Assembly (NCBI RefSeq): GCF_002288925.2
Contig: NW_022098026.1
Span: forward strand, 19,771,410 to 19,835,409
Length of the DNA stretch: 64,000 nt
Direction: 5' to 3'
Source: Delphinapterus leucas
Lineage: Eukaryota > Chordata > Mammalia > Artiodactyla > Monodontidae
Shown piece by piece: positions 34,201-40,910 of this stretch. Position 1 is the stretch's first letter, and each line of letters opens with the position of its first letter. The notes beneath the pieces were generated by a model. The model saw nothing but the letters and a program-made list of their open reading frames with translations, was not told where the DNA came from and did no database searches. The position numbers and the translations under genes are program-made.

Positions 34201-36871
34201 TGCCTCTTGAAGTTATTTGGGAGGATTAAATGAGAGCCGATGCATTAAGGTCTATTACGTTGTAGAGGACAGATAGCTTTCCATCACCGAAGACAGCACT
34301 TTATTTCCAACATCAGGCAAACGGTAGGTGCTCATTGGTTCAATAAATAAATGAGCCAATCCCCTGCCAGTTGGGAAGACCTATGAAGGCAAGGGTGGTG
34401 TCTGTCTTACTACAGTACTGCATCCTCATCACCCACCATGGGCCCTAGCAGACAGCAGGTGCTCAATACATGGTTGGAAGAATCTCTCTCTGCGGCACCA
34501 ACTATCCTCTCTCACGGTAGGGGCAGACCTCACCCGTATCAGAAGGGCCTCCTCCTTTCCCATCTCCTCTCCCCCCCAGCCTTGACTCCTGCTCAGCTCC
34601 TCCCCCCACCCTTGCAGACCTTCTCCTGACCCTTCCACCCACACTCCGAGGCAGTTAGCTCACTATCTCTACCTAGCCCAGCTCCCCTGACCAAGTAGCC
34701 ACAGCAGCAGCCCGTCTTCCAGGAGGACGCCTTACCAGCAAGACCCCCCTTTCCAGCTGAAATCCCTTTTGGAATTGGGGATTGGGTGGGAGGTAAGGGA
34801 AGAAACTAAATGCAGCCAGAGCTGAAACCGGACCTGCTCCCCTACCACCCCGCCCCTGGCAGTCTCTGGAGGCCCCTCTCATCCCTCTCTCCTCGATTCC
34901 ACTCCATCCCCTGGTCTGGTCGTAATTACACATTTCAATCCTCCCAGACCGCCACGTCAAGAAAGTAACACCCCTCCACCCCACACACACCTAGACCTCT
35001 GGGCTGTCACAAACACCTTCGGCGCGCTCTCCTTCCTGGCAGCTACCAAGGGTTGGCCCAGAGCAGGTAATGGAAGGCTCTCGGCGTTTTCCGGCACGAC
35101 GTCCTGGACTCTGCCGGCCGGGGCAGACCTCAGCCTACACCGCCGCGGTCAGCGGGCGCTCCCCGTACACCTCCTGCGCGCGGGGTATCTCCTCCCAGAG
35201 GACGCGGGAGAGTGTGTCGGGGGAGGTGGGACGGCGGCTGTTCTCCGCCAGCCTCCGGCTCGGCCGGCCCCACCCCACCCCCACCCTCAGCAGGGAGACG
35301 CCGGGCCTTCCCGAGCTCAGGGCGAGGCGCGAGCGCGGCGCGGTGAGAACGCGCCTCACCGGCGTGTCCCTGGTGCCCCCAGCCCCGGGGGCCGCCGCGG
35401 GGACTCCCTCCTCCTCTGCCTCTCGGGCCTCAGCCTAGGGACCCCCGCAAGCCGGCGTCGTCTAGAGCCGCGCAGCGGGCGCAGTGAGGGGGCGGGGAGG
35501 GAGCCAGCGCCGGAATCACAAAGCAGCGAGCCCGGCCCGGAGGAGAAATTCTCGTAAAACGGACCCTCTAGCGGAAAAAGGAGGCTTTGCCCCACTCTCA
35601 ATCGTCAAAGACCTCAAAGCAGCCCCGAATATCTCCTGCTAGAAGGAATGGTCTCCGACCACTGCTGAAAAACTGAGGCCAGAAGTCTGGGCTCCCGAGG
35701 GTAGCTGGGGGGAAGGGGTGCGAGTCCTTCTCGCCTGCCAGTTGTGCTCCTGCGCGTGCCGCGCGCGTGCCCTCCTGGTCCCAGGGCCTTGCCCGCACAC
35801 ACGACTCTGGCCTGCAGCCGGGACCCGGCGGAGAGGACGCCCAGGTGTGAGAAGGACACAGGTGTGGGGGCCCCAGGTGTGCTGGGGATCCAGGTGGTTT
35901 GGAGAACGAAGCTGAATGGTCCGAAGAGGGTCGCAAACACCGCCCAAGGCTTGCACCCTCTGCAAAGGGACCTAGGGCCCTGGAGCTCCGGGGAGGAGGG
36001 GCTGGCGCGGCCTGCCAGGTCCAGCTCGTTCCGGGAATTCCCGGCCGACCGGCCCCGGAGTGGGGGTGGGGAGGCGCCAGCGGGGAAGCAGGTCCGGCCA
36101 GCCCCTAGGGTTCCCGCTGGGCCGAAGTTTACACTCACCGTACGGCGCTAAGGGGAAACGGGCTCTAGGGGCTCTCCGGGTGGCCCGGCGGCTTCCCCTG
36201 ACGGAATCTGGCCTCCGAGGGTGAGGGACAGAGCGTGTATGTTTGTGTGTATACGCTGCAAGGTGTAATGTGACACTGTTGGTGGAAGGTGTGTGTGACA
36301 CCCAGTGTTAAGATGTGTGAAGCAGCAGATTCTGTGTTTGTGACCGTGAGGCGCTGCTGTGGGTGCCACTTGCTGTGTTAGGGCGTGTGCCGTCAAGGAG
36401 TGTGCTGAAACACTGGGTTCTGTGTTTATGGGTGCAGTCGAGGGGTGCAAGCGAGACATGTGTTGTGTACCTGTGTTCTGGCCAAGGAGTGTAACATAAT
36501 TTATGTTAGGGTGTGTGCCTTAAAGGAATATGTGTGTGCGGGGCTGGGTTTTGAGTGTTCATCTGGCGAACTGTGGCCGTGACACTCGTATGTGAGGGCA
36601 TGAGATTGCGTTTGTGTGTCCATGTCGCCGAACGTCACCCCCGGTTGTGTTTTGTTGCTTTGTATGGCCACGGGTTGTGTGTCCGTGCTGCTGAGCGTGC
36701 AGAAGCTGAAGCAGATTCTAAGCTACTGACGGTGCCCCAGTGGGCGCTGGTGTGCGGGAGGTATGCCTGTGTGCACATATGTATGTATGTGTGTACATAT
36801 GTCCGTGGTCTGGCCCTCCGGGTGCCCGCGGGGAGCTGGAAGCGCCTGAGTGATCCGAGCTGGTCGCCCAA

Positions 36872-36917
<46 letters not shown>

Positions 36918-37350
36918 CGCGCGCGCGTTGTGAATGAGGGTCCTTGCTTGCTACATCCTCGGGGACGGCCCCCCTTCGAACTGGGGGCTGCGGGCTTGCC
37001 CCAGGCCATCTCCATCCCTCGCGCGGCTGGAGCCCCCCTATCCCCGCAGCTCCAAGCGCTCCGGGGTGCAGGGCGCCCAGGCTGGAGCCCAGTCCAGCAC
37101 CCGCTCTCCTCGCTCGGCTATTTGCGGCGGACCTTGGAGGCCAGGGTGCCCCAGCCGCAACCCCAACCGCCCCCACCTCAGCCCCGGCGCGCTGAGCACC
37201 GACCGGGCCCCCGTGGCCTCGCTCGGCCGAGCGCCCCTCCCTCGACTCCCGCCGGCCATGGCCGCTCCCGGCCGGGAGCCACCACCGCCTCCACCGCCAC
37301 CGATCCTTACCCGCCTCTGGGCAGCGCAGGCCGCGGGCCCTGCAGTCCAT
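15343..37350 (-). CDS. PCDH1: Protocadherin-1, long isoform (5 coding exons, 1237 aa)
   Basis: Coding exons on the minus strand are 37350-37311, 29244-28382, 25431-23236, 18128-17909 and 15737-15343; all introns are GT/AG and phases match. The product is a delta-1 protocadherin, a single-pass calcium-dependent adhesion protein of the plasma membrane. Seen: hydrophobic signal core about residues 41-51 with likely cleavage after A57; seven cadherin repeats separated by DxNDN calcium motifs at 160, 272, 379, 498, 604 and 707; transmembrane segment about 853-874; basic KGNKSKGKKSKS tract near 906; CM1/CM2-like blocks (about 970-990 and 1002-1023); RRVTF (1037-1041) in exon 4. RRVTF is the CM3 motif, known in this family to dock protein phosphatase 1 alpha. 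The length equals the human long isoform as I recall it. No frameshift or stop. PCDH1 is known from airway epithelium and asthma genetics. Confidence 0.97.
15870..16310. repeat. CA-rich minisatellite, intron 4
   Basis: Variants of CCCTCAGACAGGTGCACACA recur near 15882, 15951, 16021, 16070, 16099, 16233 and 16280, partly spaced by about 70 bp, with a compound microsatellite inside. Confidence 0.5.
16166..16229. repeat. Compound (CT)n(CA)n microsatellite
   Basis: About 38 bp of CT followed by about 26 bp of CA, in intron 4. Confidence 0.95.
17605..17835 (+). mobile_element. MIR SINE relic in intron 4
   Basis: CCTGGGTTTGAATCCCTCCC, AGTGACTCAACCTCTCTGAG and GAAAGCACTCAGCACAGTG. Confidence 0.75.
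17909..18128 (-). CDS. PCDH1: PCDH1 coding exon 4 (RRVTF phosphatase-docking exon, long isoform only)
   Basis: A pyrimidine-rich acceptor ends in CTGCAG at 18129. Translation starts LPHRRVTFSATSQ (residues 1034 onward) and continues through SYYDSGLEESETPSS to MEHPEN, with the last base donating to an Asp codon. The donor G|GTGAGG is at 17908. RRVTF fits the RVxF phosphatase-1 docking consensus and is the CM3 motif of delta-1 protocadherins (established for the family). The acidic, Ser-rich stretch is a plausible phosphorylation region (inference). Confidence 0.96.
18457..18678. repeat. 19-bp-period degenerate tandem repeat, intron 3
   Basis: CAGC(T/C)CC-like unit starts fall at 18526, 18545, 18564, 18584, 18603, 18622, 18641 and 18660, spaced 19, 19, 20, 19, 19, 19 and 19 bp. 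Two further units in phase are at 18457 and 18476. Units are strongly diverged but the spacing is regular. Confidence 0.75.
20890..21090 (+). mobile_element. Weak MIR relic in intron 3
   Basis: TTGTGTTTGAATTTGACTCC, TTTTCACTTCTGTAAAATGA and AATGCTCAGCATGGTACG; strongly diverged. Confidence 0.4.
22597..23151 (-). other. PCDH1: PCDH1 short-isoform 3' UTR
   Basis: About 550 bp follow the short-isoform stop down to the poly(A) site. All of this lies inside intron 3 of the long transcript, so it is an intronic-polyadenylation terminal exon. Confidence 0.8.
22617..22622 (-). terminator. PCDH1: Poly(A) signal AATAAA, short PCDH1 isoform
   Basis: On the minus strand the site reads GATAATAAAGTT, followed within 10-40 nt by a U-rich tract (CTATTTTTGGAGTTTTGG), as expected for a cleavage site near 22597. 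Its spacing of about 530 nt from the stop at 23152 fits the short transcript. Confidence 0.82.
23152..37350 (-). CDS. PCDH1: Protocadherin-1, short isoform (3 coding exons, 1060 aa)
   Basis: Exons 1 and 2 are shared with the long form. Exon 3 is read past its internal donor at 23235/23234 to a stop at 23154-23152, replacing the long tail with 27 residues that start VGQPLQL and end WTEVWE. The extracellular part, membrane helix, CM1 and CM2 are kept, but the RRVTF phosphatase-docking motif is lost. The unique tail ends in the same residues as the human short isoform from memory, so it is under coding constraint and not chance read-through. A canonical AATAAA lies about 530 bp past the stop. 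The choice between splicing and intronic polyadenylation therefore decides the cytoplasmic tail. Confidence 0.93.
23236..25431 (-). CDS. PCDH1: PCDH1 coding exon 3 (cadherin repeats 3-7, membrane helix, proximal tail)
   Basis: The acceptor TTGTAG ends at 25432 and the first codon is GTG (V302) of VKANDSD. The exon encodes EC3 to EC7, with calcium motifs DVNDN (379, 498), DCNDN (604) and DENDN (707), sequons at 403, 618, 662, 720, 813 and 818, the helix starting ILFGVVAGV at 853, and the tail to K1032-Q1033. The donor CAG|GTAGGC is at 23235. In the short isoform the exon instead continues to 23152 and its 3' UTR. One large uninterrupted exon carrying most of the ectodomain is typical of protocadherins. 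Confidence 0.97.
26475..26715 (+). mobile_element. MIR SINE relic in intron 2
   Basis: GGTTCAAATCCCAGCTCTGC, TAAAATGGGGATAATAATAG and CTGCCTGGCACATGGCAAGT. Confidence 0.85.
27170..27400 (+). mobile_element. MIR SINE relic in intron 2
   Basis: CATCTGCAAAATGGGGATAA, GTGGAGATTAAATGATATAA and AGTACCTGGCACCTAGGC. Confidence 0.75.
27870..28381. repeat. Degenerate array with donor-like cores, intron 2
   Basis: Plus-strand TCTCAC(C)-type cores recur at about 27877, 28050, 28095, 28142, 28165, 28236, 28266, 28311 and 28377. On the transcript strand these read GGTGAGA or GTGAGT, the last being the genuine exon 2 donor. One at 27882/27881 is a perfect CAG|GTGAGT. Confidence 0.4.
28382..29244 (-). CDS. 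PCDH1: PCDH1 coding exon 2 (signal peptide, cadherin repeats 1-2)
   Basis: The acceptor TACAG ends at 29245; the first two bases CC complete an Ala codon begun in exon 1, giving EAALLIL as in human. The exon ends in CAG before GTGAGA (28381/28380), phase 0. It encodes residues 14-301: the signal peptide (leucine-rich core), EC1 from T58, the calcium motif DINDN (160-164), EC2, DTNDN (272-276) and the start of EC3. A sequon NGS is at 183. An internal Met (residue 23, codon 29217-29215) stands in front of a normal-length signal peptide and could start translation from transcripts lacking exon 1. Confidence 0.96.
29491..29518. repeat. (CTCC)n short tandem repeat, intron 1
   Basis: Seven CTCC units, about 250 bp 5' (transcript sense) of exon 2. 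Confidence 0.9.
30965..31110 (+). mobile_element. Ancient L2/MIR-class relic in intron 1
   Basis: GCATTCAGTGAGCGTTTATT, GGGCACTTACAACATTCCAG and ACACAGCGGCGAACAAGACA fit a widespread ancient repeat end; exact family not assigned. Confidence 0.5.
31150..31378 (+). mobile_element. MIR SINE relic in intron 1
   Basis: AGCCTCAGTTTCCTTATCTG, TAAAATGGGGATAATACTAC and CCTAGCACAGTGAGTATTC. Confidence 0.75.
31425..31705 (+). mobile_element. L2 3' end remnants
   Basis: Two partial L2 ends in tandem; the first ends CACACTGTAGGTACTCAGTA, the second CAGACTCTCAGCAAATGGTC. Confidence 0.55.
33000..33135 (-). mobile_element. MIR SINE relic, minus orientation, intron 1
   Basis: AATACAGATGATAAAACTGA and GTCACAGAAGTAGTAAGTGG, the reverse complement of MIR. 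Confidence 0.6.
33229..33265. repeat. (CA)n microsatellite, intron 1
   Basis: About 30 bp of CA with one AG step. Confidence 0.9.
34070..34350 (+). mobile_element. MIR SINE relic in intron 1
   Basis: GGGGTTCAAACCCTGGTTCC, ACTTCCTAGCTGTGTGACCT and GGTAGGTGCTCATTGGTTCA. Confidence 0.75.
34990..36200 (-). promoter_or_regulatory. PCDH1: Intron-1 CpG island, candidate alternative PCDH1 promoter
   Basis: GC- and CpG-rich DNA about 1.2-2.3 kb inside intron 1. Its upstream edge on the minus strand carries a strong donor, ACG|GTGAGT (exon would end at 36139). Joined to exon 2, such a first exon has the same phase as exon 1 and would most likely use Met23 as start. Transcription is inferred, not shown. 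Confidence 0.45.
36220..36710. repeat. GT-rich degenerate repeat, intron 1 of PCDH1
   Basis: Short variations of GTGTGTG, GTGACAC and GTGTTA recur irregularly over about 490 bp. No clean period could be set by eye. Confidence 0.45.
36875..36928. repeat. (GT)n(GC)n alternating purine-pyrimidine tract in intron 1
   Basis: An unbroken 54-bp alternation, (GT) for about 34 bp and then (GC) for about 18 bp, ending GT, located about 380 bp inside intron 1 next to the promoter island. This is the sequence class with the highest Z-DNA potential. Confidence 0.9.
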
Positions 37351-37720
37351 GAGCCGCCACCGGCCCCGGCCCGGGCTGCGGCTCGGCACGGCACGGCTCT
37401 GGCTGGCGCTGCGGTTCAGGCTCGGCTCCGGCTGGCTTTGGGCACAGCAGCCCCGGCGGCTTCGCGTCCGCGCCGCGCTCCCGCTCCCCGAGTGTGTGAG
37501 GCGGCGGTGGTGGCGGCAGCGGTGGCGGAGCCAACGGCGAACGGAGAGCACAACCGGGCCCGCCCCCTCCCTCCCGCCCCCTCCCTCCCTCTCCCTCCTG
37601 GCCCGCCCGCCTGCCTCCCTCCCGCCTCCCTGCCCCCTCCCCCGCCCAACACGGCCGGGAGGTGGAGCTCGGGACCGCTCTGGTCCTGCTGGGAGGGGAC
37701 CCCAGCACCGCTCCCCAAAG
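36960..37720 (-). promoter_or_regulatory. PCDH1: PCDH1 main promoter and 5' UTR, CpG island
   Basis: The segment is dense in CpG and G+C around the start codon, with no TATA box at a sensible distance. Upstream of exon 1 the minus strand carries several GGGCGGG/GGGGGCGGG GC boxes (37556-37650), typical of Sp/KLF-driven, dispersed-start promoters. The exact start site cannot be read from sequence; I place it between about 37450 and 37620. The 5' UTR is taken as 37351 to that point. Confidence 0.75.
37311..37350 (-). CDS. PCDH1: PCDH1 coding exon 1 (start codon, residues 1-13)
   Basis: The exon encodes MDCRARGLRCPEA plus one base of the next codon, then the donor GTAAGG at 37310. It aligns with the start of the human protein (MDSGAGGRRCPEA). 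No other ATG lies between here and about 37600 on the minus strand, so this is the first AUG of the main transcript. Its context is weak at -3 (pyrimidine) but has G at +4. The frame stays open upstream without an ATG. The 13 residues precede a further roughly 27 polar residues before the signal-peptide core, an unusually long leader. Confidence 0.88.
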
Positions 37721-38259
37721 CCAGGACCCCTTTGGCTATCTCTCCCCTACCCGAGGCCCGTATACACAGACCGTCCCCCTCCCTGGCTCTTCAGTTCACA
37801 CTTATCCCACCCGTGCTCCCATCTGGGACCCCTCCCGAATTCCTTTCCTAACCTCACTCAAACACCTGTCCCCTACCCTGCCCCCCTGGGAAGTGGAGGC
37901 ACGGGAAATGTCTCCCCCGGTGCCTTCTTTTCTGGGCATCTGCTCCTCCTGATCCACCTTCTTCCCGCCCAGACCCCCAGATCACCCCGAATGGCCCTCC
38001 CTTCTCACTGCGCTCAGGGGAAGTCCACTCCTCCCCCTCTGGCCGAAGCCGCAGAGCGGTCAGCGTCGGTGGCCGCAGCAAGTCTTGGGGGTGGGGCTAT
38101 GGAGGGGACCGTGCGAGGGAGAGGGTAACGGGCCCCGGGGGGCTCCTCTAGAATGAGGACTGGGAAGATATACAAGTGTGAGGATGAGGTAACGCACCTA
38201 AGCTCGGGCTATTAGAGGGTCCCTCAATCACCTGCCCGCTGGGCGGCATGGAGCTGTGA

Positions 38260-38450
38260 CCCCGACACATTTACCAGTGACATACACACATTCACACAGT
38301 CACATGGGTCCCTACCCCGCGAAGCCAAGCAGTGTCACGGCCTGTGTCACACGCCCTCGCAGTGCCACACGCTCCCTGTCACAATCACACCGAGTCACAC
38401 ACTGTGTCACACGCAGTGTCTCACACACTCAATACTCAGTTTCTCCCACT
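38260..38450. repeat. CA-rich degenerate repeat upstream of the PCDH1 promoter
   Basis: Units resembling CAGTGTCACACGC recur about ten times. On the plus strand it is the opposite orientation of the GT-rich stretch at 36.22-36.71 kb. Confidence 0.5.
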
Positions 38451-39689
38451 CAGTTTTGGCTCTCTGGCGCCATCTAGAGGTGGCTGAGCAGCCTGGGAAC
38501 TCCTTTCCCTTCGCTCAGGGTTTGGTACCCCAGGCTTTCAAGTGCCCCAGTCTAATACGACCTCCAGCTTTTGCCACTTATAAGCCAACGCAGTGGGTTT
38601 CAGGCCAGAAGAGTGAGAAAGACTGTCCCTGGTAAGGCCTGGAACTGGGTGTGCAGAGGCCTAATATGGGATGACTGATGGCTGGGCCTCTATTTGCCAT
38701 AGCCTCTGACTACTCCCTATCCACAGGCATTTTCCCATCCCTACCACTCCTGTATCCCTTGTCTCTTTCCTCTGCTTCCTCCCCTTATGATACCTGTATT
38801 CTCTGTGGAACACTCTTCAGGGTAAGGGTGGGCTCTCGGGCCAGCTGAGGGCTGCCCAAGATCTCTCCGAGAGCAGCCCCCCTCGAACTCCCTTTCTGGC
38901 CTGGGCCCCGCTCTAGTCTGCACTCTCAGACCTCAGCCCCAGAATCCAAGATGTGGCGCTCTGGATGCGAGATGGGGTGAGCTAGTGAAAGGAGGATCTG
39001 TCCTATAGGTGGTTTCTCCCGGTCCCCTGCAAAACTCATATGCTCCGCATCACTGAGCACAACTCCAAGGGAGGAATCAGTGGCCCAGAGACAAGAAATC
39101 TTCCACAGAGGAGCTGCCTCAGCTTCCCTGCCCCCAGCCTGTGCCCGCTGCCCACTGCAGCAAACCCTCCCCAGTCTGCTTGCTGGGAGCCATTCAAAGG
39201 CTCCTCTGTTCTCCTCCCTTGCTCAGGGCTGAGCAAGAGGCAGCCGCAGAGCTGGGCAGGAAATGCTAATCTCCCAGATGTTCTCCTCTGTCCTCCCTGC
39301 TCCACCACCGTCAAACCCAAATCCTGCACCTCAAGTGATAGGAGCAGAACTGGGCCAGCGCAACACCAGGGTGTGTCTACTCTTCTCCCTACTCCCCATG
39401 CCCTCCTACCCCAGCTGCCAGGCTGGGCTCTGTGGGGGACCTGAGCCTGGGACAAGGTAGAAATGAGGATGGGGCTGTCTCCCCCAAGCAGAAGGGCAGG
39501 CAAAGGGCTGAGACTGGGAGGTTGCATCTGAAGAGGAGAGAAGCCAGGCTCCTGGCCCCATACCAAACTGGGAGGAGGACCTGGTTGGCAAGTAGGGAAT
39601 CGGGGTCTTCTAAACTGATGATGCCTGAGATTCCAGCTGAGACTGTGGCCAGGGATTGGGGGATGCTAGGTGTGGGGGTGGTTGCGTTG

Positions 39690-39900
39690 CTTGTGGCCTA
39701 AGGCTCTTGCTGTGATATATATGTGCCTGGGATGGGCCGTGGCTAATAGAGAGTTAGGATGCTGTAGAGCCTTGCACTGTAACAGAAAAAATTGTTGTCT
39801 CTGATGGCAGCTGGGACACTGTTGTGATGCTATGATGCTGGTGTGCCTAGGGTATAGCCAGAACAATCAGATTATCAGAGAGGCTTTTGCCAAGCTGTGT

Positions 39901-39949
<49 letters not shown>

Positions 39950-40560
39950 CATGTGTGCATGTTGAGAGGAGGGCTGTAACTGAAATGCTGTAAGGCTTGA
40001 AGCTAAAAGTGTGAGGTTGGCATACCTGAGACTGGCTATAGCTGAGAAGCTGTTCTCTGTTAATATGACGTAGGTAGAACTGTAGCTGGATCTACTGCTT
40101 AGGTACTAGGAGATGAGAGGCCGTTGCTAGGAGCCTGTACCTGAGAGGAAGGCTGTTACCTGGGATAAGAGCAGAGCTACTGTTGTGTATAGGACTGTAG
40201 CTGGGATGCTATTGGTCCTGAAGCTATAGCTGTGATGACAGCATACTGGGGATTGGCTATAGCTAAGGTGCTGTTGCCCAGGCTTGTGGCTGGGCTGTTA
40301 CTGTGTGCAGGACTCTAGCTGGGATGCTGTTATGCCTGCAGCCATAGCTCTGAAGCTCAAGTGGAGCTGAGAGGCCATTTCCTGGTAATATAGCGGGACC
40401 ACTGTTGTGTGGGGGACGGAGGCCACACTCTGTTTCCTAGGAGATGAGAAGCTGTTCCCTGGGAAGCTGTTCTGGAAGGCAGGATGCTACCTAAGATGGG
40501 AGCTGATCTGCTGTTGGAGCTGATCTACTGTTGTACTTGGGAGGGTTCCCGAGTGGCCAT
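39690..40560. repeat. Degenerate tandem repeat upstream of PCDH1
   Basis: Variations of TAGCTGGGATGCTGTT and CTATAGCTG(A/T)GA recur throughout. The clearest pair, GGACT(G/C)TAGCTGGGATGCT, lies at 40192 and 40310, a period of 118 bp, with shorter internal spacing of about 40 bp. Confidence 0.6.
39896..39948. repeat. (GT)n microsatellite
   Basis: About 50 bp of GT with one interruption (GTATGT). Confidence 0.95.
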
Positions 40561-40689
40561 TGCTGCGTCTGTGGCTGGCTGGGTGGGGGAAGGCGAGTGA
40601 GTTCTGCCTTGAGGTCTGGAAGATGCCAGGAGCCCAAGGCTGGGCGGGGGCTGCTGCTCTGGGGAGGCTTCAGCAGTTGCTCTGCTGTG

Positions 40690-40910
40690 GAGCTGGGAAG
40701 CCTGTTTTCATTACTGTTTTAACTCTTTTTTTAACCTTGTTTTTCTCTCGGCTGCACTTTCGCTCACTCATTAATTTTGGTATTTTTCTCACGGTGCCTC
40801 AGCCCCTGTCACGGCTGCCATGGCAACAGGAGGCAGTGTGCACAGCGCCAAAATATCTGATCAAAAAATAACCAAAATAAGCAAACACCGAAACGACTGT
40901 GCTGGGGGCT
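40690..40910. promoter_or_regulatory. Candidate upstream enhancer of PCDH1
   Basis: A non-repeat AT-rich islet about 3.3 kb upstream of exon 1 with an RFX X-box-like GCTGCCATGGCAAC (40814-40827), a MEF2-like CCAAAATAAG and a forkhead-like AAGCAAACA (40879-40887). Inference from motif content. Confidence 0.35.

Larger units (their letters stand above)
29245..37310 (-). other. PCDH1: PCDH1 intron 1
   Basis: An 8.1 kb intron. From the 5' end it holds a 54-bp (GT)n(GC)n tract, a GT-rich degenerate stretch (36.22-36.71 kb), a second CpG island (35.0-36.2 kb), a MIR and L2 relics around 34.07-34.48 kb, a CA repeat, an AT-rich conserved-looking islet near 33.48 kb, L2/MIR relics at 30.97-31.70 kb and a (CTCC)n tract. 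No additional coding exon is recognisable. Confidence 0.85.

Noticed and set aside
36555..37352. Plus-strand open frame of 265 codons in intron 1
   Set aside because: It runs through GT/GC microsatellite sequence (poly CV and AR stretches) and GC-rich DNA; composition artefact.
36934..37851. Plus-strand open frame of 305 codons over the PCDH1 promoter
   Set aside because: Pro/Ala/Arg-rich translation of CpG-island DNA, antisense to exon 1, overlapping other equally long frames; no recognisable domain.
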